Below are positions 31,687-35,331 of a DNA stretch of 35,331 nucleotides, piece after piece. The translations under genes were made by a program, and so were the position numbers. Position 1 is the first letter of the stretch. Each line of letters opens with the position of its first letter. This stretch comes from Micromonospora sp. HK10. Lineage in GTDB: Bacteria; Actinomycetota; Actinomycetes; Mycobacteriales; Micromonosporaceae. Location: positions 1 through 35,331 of the forward strand of contig NZ_KQ058690.1 of the NCBI RefSeq assembly GCF_000982955.1. Reading direction: 5' to 3'. The notes under the pieces are model-generated. The model saw only the letters and a program-made list of their open reading frames with translations. It ran no database searches and was not told the origin of the DNA.

Positions 31687-32574
31687 ATGTTCGCCACGTA
31701 CCTGATCGGCCTTCGGGAGGGCCTGGAGGCCACCCTGGTGGTCAGCATCCTGGTCGCCTTCCTGGTGAAGTCGGACCGGCGCGGCCGGCTGCCGCAGGTC
31801 TGGCTCGGCATCGGCGCGGCCGTGGCACTCTCGGTGCTCTTCGGCTGGCTCATCGAGTACACCTCGACCACCCTGCTGGACACCTCCGACGAACGGGAAC
31901 TCTTCGACGCCGTCACCTCGGTGGCCGCCGTCGTCTTCGTCACCTGGATGATCTTCTGGATGCGCAAGGCCGCCCGGAGTATCGCCGGTGAGCTGCGCGG
32001 CAAGCTCTCCGACGCGCTCGCGGTCGGCGCGTTCGCGGTCGCCGGCATGGCCTTCCTCGCGGTCGTCCGGGAAGGCCTGGAGACCGCCCTGATCTTCTAC
32101 TCCGCGGCGCAGAGCGCCGCCGGCGGCGCCAGCCGGGGGCCGCTGCTCGCCCTGATCGGCGGGATCCTCACCGCCGTGGTGATCGGCTTCCTGCTCTACC
32201 GCAGCGCGCTCAAGCTCAACCTGAGCAAGTTCTTCACCTGGACCGGCGCGCTGCTGATCCTCGTCGCCGCCGGCATCTTCAAGTACGGCGTGCACGACTT
32301 CCAGGAGGCCGGCGTGCTGCCCGGCCTGAACAACCACGCCTTCGACATCTCCTCGGTGCTCGACCCGAGCACCTGGTACGCGGCCCTGCTCAGCGGCATG
32401 TTCAACATCACCGCCACGCCGTCCGTGCTCGAGGCGATCGCCTGGGTGGCGTACGCGGTCCCGGTGCTGCTGCTCTTCCTGCGCAAGCCGGCCGCACCCG
32501 CCCGGCCCGCCGCCCCGCCCGCCGCCCCGCCGGCCGGCACCGACACCCCGGTCACCGCGCCGCAGCGCGCCTGA
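31687..32574 (+). CDS. efeU: Ferrous iron permease EfeU (FTR1 family)
   Basis: This 295-aa permease has about seven membrane helices. It carries the two REGLE iron-path motifs: REGLEATLVVSIL near the N-terminus and VVREGLETALIFYSAA in the middle. The C-terminal tail is Pro/Ala-rich. ATG with GGAG upstream. It is the first gene of efeUOB, imports iron with EfeO and EfeB, and lies behind the iron box. Confidence 0.95.
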   Translation: MFATYLIGLREGLEATLVVSILVAFLVKSDRRGRLPQVWLGIGAAVALSVLFGWLIEYTSTTLLDTSDERELFDAVTSVAAVVFVTWMIFWMRKAARSIAGELRGKLSDALAVGAFAVAGMAFLAVVREGLETALIFYSAAQSAAGGASRGPLLALIGGILTAVVIGFLLYRSALKLNLSKFFTWTGALLILVAAGIFKYGVHDFQEAGVLPGLNNHAFDISSVLDPSTWYAALLSGMFNITATPSVLEAIAWVAYAVPVLLLFLRKPAAPARPAAPPAAPPAGTDTPVTAPQRA

Positions 32575-32603
32575 TGCCCGCCTTCCGAGGAGACACCGCA
32601 CCG

Positions 32604-33737
32604 ATGCGTACCACTCGATTCGTCGTGCCCGCCGCCGCCGGGTTGCTCGCCCTGACCGGCCTGGCCGGCTGCGGAGGCGGCGGGGACCAGCAGGACGCCA
32701 AGGCCGGCGGCCCGATCGAGGTCAAGGCCACCGACAGCGCCTGCGAGGTCGCCGCCACCGAGATCGGGGCCGGCCAGGTCACCTTCAAGGTGACTAACTC
32801 GGGATCCAAGGTCAACGAGTTCTACGTCTACGCCGCCGGTGACCGGGTGATGGGCGAGGTGGAGAACATCGCCCCCGGCCTGAGCCGCGAACTGCGCGTC
32901 GAACTGCCCGCCGGGACGTACGAGACGGCCTGCAAGCCGGGCATGAGCGGGCGCGGCATCCGGGGCGCGCTCAAGGTCAGCGGCACCGCCGCCACCGTGG
33001 CGCCCGACGCCGCCCTCAGCGAGGCCACCGCCAGCTACCAGCGGTACGTGCGGAGCCAGACCGCGGCGCTGCTCACCAGGACCGAGGAGTTCGTGGCCGC
33101 CGTCAAGGCCAACGACGTGGCCAAGGCCAAGGAGCTCTACCCGGTGACCCGCACCTACTGGGAGCGGATCGAGCCGGTCGCGGAGAGCTTCGGCGACCTC
33201 GACCCGAAGATCGACGGTCGGGAGGAGGTCGTCGAGGAGGGCATGGAGTTCACCGGCTTCCACCGGATCGAGAAGGACCTCTGGACCACCGGCGACGTCA
33301 GCAAGGACGGCGCGCTCGCCGACCAGCTGCTCACCGACGTCAAGGCGATCGTGGCGAAGGCCAACGCCGAGAAACTCACCCCCCTCCAGCTCGCCAACGG
33401 CGCCAAGGCGCTCCTCGACGAGGTCGCCAGCGGCAAGATCACCGGCGAGGAGGAGCGCTACTCGCACACCGACCTCTGGGACTTCAACGCCAACCTGGAA
33501 GGTTCCAAGGCGGCCATCGCGGCCCTCCGGCCCGCCCTCGAGCAGCGCTCGCCCGACCTGGTCAAGCAGCTCGACACCGAATTCGGCAACGTCGAGGCCG
33601 CGCTCGGCAAGCACCGCGTCGGCGACGGCTGGAAGCTGCACAACCAGCTCAGCAAGGCCGAGCTGAAGGAGCTGTCGGACAGCATCAACGCGCTGGCCGA
33701 GCCGATCAGCAAGGTTGCCGCCGTCGTCGCTCGATGA
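32604..33737 (+). CDS. efeO: Iron uptake lipoprotein EfeO
   Basis: This 377-aa protein has a lipoprotein signal (MRTTRFVVPAAAGLLALTGLAGC). A cupredoxin-like N-terminal domain (about 45-130, with EFYVYAAGDRVMGEVENI) is followed by a peptidase-M75 imelysin-like domain. That domain has the metal-binding HxxE motif in GFHRIEKDLW and DVKAIVAKANAEKLTP. It feeds iron to EfeU. ATG at 32604 with GAGGAG about 11 nt upstream; an ATG at 32574 overlapping the efeU stop is possible. Directly overlaps the region before efeB. Confidence 0.93.
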   Translation: MRTTRFVVPAAAGLLALTGLAGCGGGGDQQDAKAGGPIEVKATDSACEVAATEIGAGQVTFKVTNSGSKVNEFYVYAAGDRVMGEVENIAPGLSRELRVELPAGTYETACKPGMSGRGIRGALKVSGTAATVAPDAALSEATASYQRYVRSQTAALLTRTEEFVAAVKANDVAKAKELYPVTRTYWERIEPVAESFGDLDPKIDGREEVVEEGMEFTGFHRIEKDLWTTGDVSKDGALADQLLTDVKAIVAKANAEKLTPLQLANGAKALLDEVASGKITGEEERYSHTDLWDFNANLEGSKAAIAALRPALEQRSPDLVKQLDTEFGNVEAALGKHRVGDGWKLHNQLSKAELKELSDSINALAEPISKVAAVVAR

Positions 33738-33760
33738 CGACCCGACCGGGAGGTGACGCG

Positions 33761-35086
33761 ATGAGTGAGCCCAGCGAGCCGGCCGGCGCGGTGCGCGCGC
33801 CGAGCGCCGGGGAGACCGCACGCGGGGTGTCCCGGCGCCGGGCCATCACCCTGGCCGGGGCCGGTGTCGCCGGCGTGGCCGGGGTGGCCGCCGGCGCGGG
33901 CGCCCTCTTCGGCGGGGGACACCAGGCGTCGGCCACCGCGACCGCCGCCGGAGCCGTCCCGTTCTTCGGCGCGCACCAGGCCGGCATCACCACCCCGGCC
34001 CAGGACCGGCTGCACTTCGTCGCGTTCGACGTGATCACCAAGGACCGGGCGAAGCTGGTCGCGCTGCTCCAGGAGTGGACCGCCGCCGCGGCCCGGATGA
34101 CCGCCGGCCAGGACGCCGGGCTGATCGGCGCGGTCGACGGCATGCCGGAGGCCCCGCCGGACGACACCGGCGAGGCGCTGGGGCTGCCCCCGTCCCAGCT
34201 CACCCTCACCGTCGGCTTCGGCCCGACGCTGTTCCGCGACGCCCAGGGCCGGGACCGGTTCGGCATCGCCGGCAGGCGCCCGGCCGCCCTGGCCGACCTG
34301 CCGCGCTTCGCCGGCGACGCGCTCAAGCCGGAGCTCTCCGGCGGGGACATCTGCGTCCAGGCCTGCGCCAACGACCCCCAGGTGGCGGTGCACGCCATCC
34401 GCAACCTGGCCCGGATCGGCATGGGCGTGGTCAGCGTCCGCTGGTCGCAGCTGGGCTTCGGGCGTACCTCGTCGACCACGCGGGGGCAGGCCACGCCGCG
34501 CAACCTGTTCGGCTTCAAGGACGGCACCGCCAACCTCAAGGCCGAGGACGCCGACCTGCTCCGCGAGCAGCTCTGGGCCCAGCCCGGCGACGGCCAGGAC
34601 TGGATGACCGGCGGGTCCTACCTGGTCACCCGCAAGATCCGGATGCTGGTCGAGACCTGGGACCGCAGCCCCCTGGCGGAGCAGGAAATGATCGTCGGGC
34701 GGGCCAAGGGCAGCGGCGCGCCGCTGGGCAGGCGGGCCGAGTTCGACGAGCCGGACTTCGCCGCCAAGGGCGACGACGGCGCGCCGGTGATCGCCGAGAC
34801 CGCGCACGTCCGGCTCGCCCACCCGGACCAGAACGACGGCGCCCGGCTGCTGCGCCGCGGCTACAACTTCGTGGACGGCTCGGACGGGCTGGGCCGGCTC
34901 GACGCGGGACTCTTCTTCATCGCCTACCAGCGCGACCCCCGCCGGCAGTTCGTGCCGATCCAGACCCGGCTGGCCCGCAACGACGCCATGAACGAGTACC
35001 TGCGGCACGTCTCCAGCGGCCTCTTCGCCTGCCCGCCGGGCGTGCGCGACGCCGCCGACTGGTGGGGCCGGGCGCTCTTCTCCTGA
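33761..35086 (+). CDS. efeB: DyP-type heme peroxidase EfeB, Tat-exported
   Basis: This 441-aa protein has a twin-arginine signal (SRRRAITLAGAGVAGVAGVA) and a DyP peroxidase core with the GFKDGTANL motif. Its C-terminus is NFVDGSDGLGRLDAGLFFIAYQRDP. In EfeUOB it handles iron oxidation or heme-iron release outside the membrane. ATG at 33761 with GGGAGG 7 nt upstream; an ATG at 33734 overlaps the efeO stop. A stem-loop follows. Confidence 0.95.
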   Translation: MSEPSEPAGAVRAPSAGETARGVSRRRAITLAGAGVAGVAGVAAGAGALFGGGHQASATATAAGAVPFFGAHQAGITTPAQDRLHFVAFDVITKDRAKLVALLQEWTAAAARMTAGQDAGLIGAVDGMPEAPPDDTGEALGLPPSQLTLTVGFGPTLFRDAQGRDRFGIAGRRPAALADLPRFAGDALKPELSGGDICVQACANDPQVAVHAIRNLARIGMGVVSVRWSQLGFGRTSSTTRGQATPRNLFGFKDGTANLKAEDADLLREQLWAQPGDGQDWMTGGSYLVTRKIRMLVETWDRSPLAEQEMIVGRAKGSGAPLGRRAEFDEPDFAAKGDDGAPVIAETAHVRLAHPDQNDGARLLRRGYNFVDGSDGLGRLDAGLFFIAYQRDPRRQFVPIQTRLARNDAMNEYLRHVSSGLFACPPGVRDAADWWGRALFS

Positions 35087-35107
35087 CCCGGGCGAGCAGC
35101 GGGTTCC

Positions 35108-35150
35108 CTGACCCCTGCGGCGGCAGGCGCCGAGCCGGCCGAGGGGTCAG
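35108..35150. terminator. Stem-loop between efeB and the convergent gene
   Basis: CTGACCCCT (35108-35116) pairs perfectly with AGGGGTCAG (35142-35150) around a 25-nt GC-rich loop. Confidence 0.6.
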
Positions 35151-35184
35151 CCGCCGAGGGCGCACGCGGGCTGTCGCCGGCGGG

Positions 35185-35331
35185 TCAGCGCTCCGTGCGG
35201 ACCGGGGCGGGCTGTCCGCGTACCGGCTCGGGCTGGCCGGGGACGGCGGCCGCCGGCGCGGCGGGCCGCAACCCGGTAGGCGGCCGGGCCGGGACGGCGG
35301 TAGCCGGCGCGGCGGGGCGCAACCGGGTCGG
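35185..35331 (-). CDS. Partial gene with proline/alanine-rich repeat tail (C-terminus only)
   Basis: A minus-strand frame without stops enters from the right edge and ends at TGA (35187-35185), giving 48 residues. The visible tail is a degenerate repeat of about 17 residues (LRPAAPATAVPARPPTG, then LRPAAPAAAVPGQP) ending VRTER. The convergent stem-loop at 35108-35150 supports a gene end here. Family unknown. Confidence 0.45.
   Translation of the reverse strand, partial: PTRLRPAAPATAVPARPPTGLRPAAPAAAVPGQPEPVRGQPAPVRTER
35240..35331 (-). repeat. 51-bp direct repeat within the partial gene
   Basis: 35240-35280 and 35291-35331 are near-identical with a 51-bp period, a whole number of codons. 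The window ends inside the second copy, so more copies may follow. Confidence 0.6.

Overview
This 35.3 kb window is very GC-rich (mostly above 70%, with GTG starts and short overlapping operons). It looks like the chromosome of an actinomycete. The gene content (ManA/SIS/Trm112 block, ahcY, WXG100-linked toxin locus, EfeUOB) fits Micromonosporaceae, probably Micromonospora or a close relative. That assignment is inferred from gene content and composition, not from a marker gene. No rRNA, tRNA, CRISPR array, insertion sequence or phage gene was seen.

Layout, left to right. (1) A GAF-domain transcription regulator, cut off by the left edge (1-1164, minus). (2) A tightly coupled five-part plus-strand operon (1471-7268): OmpR-type response regulator, sensor kinase, a 738-aa protein joining an acyltransferase-3 membrane domain to a fold-type II PLP enzyme of the serine racemase/threonine dehydratase family, a D-Ala-D-Ala ligase homologue, and a VanX-type D-Ala-D-Ala dipeptidase. 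This is the gene logic of a VanC/VanG-type glycopeptide-resistance cluster (VanR, VanS, VanT, ligase, VanX). However, the racemase half of the VanT-like protein comes from an unrelated PLP fold. It is the most interesting item in the window. A secreted protein with two double-psi beta-barrel repeats follows (7350-8024). (3) A minus-strand GntR(YtrA)-ABC ATPase-ABC permease operon with a clear palindromic operator (8092-10435). (4) GABA/putrescine catabolism: gabT and gamma-aminobutyraldehyde dehydrogenase (minus), with a third aldehyde dehydrogenase divergent (plus). (5) A polymorphic-toxin locus (15050-21899): a YwqJ-type deaminase/SUKH protein on the minus strand, then on the plus strand a YbaB-like protein, a WXG100-like protein, a 1435-aa toxin with two candidate toxic domains (papain-fold glutamine deamidase and RelA/SpoT-like) and a downstream immunity candidate. 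GC content falls at the toxin tip.

(6) Housekeeping genes: a TPR protein, endonuclease V, a surface-anchored protein, then a Trm112-like / SIS isomerase / cation-efflux / manA run for mannose-phosphate metabolism, and ahcY of the methyl cycle. (7) A minus-strand pair of small membrane proteins. (8) The efeUOB ferrous-iron uptake operon behind an IdeR/DtxR-type iron box, ending at a convergent partial gene with a proline-rich repeat tail.

Large open frames antisense to these genes are common at this GC content and were treated as shadows. Functional calls rest on motifs read by eye. No database search was run.
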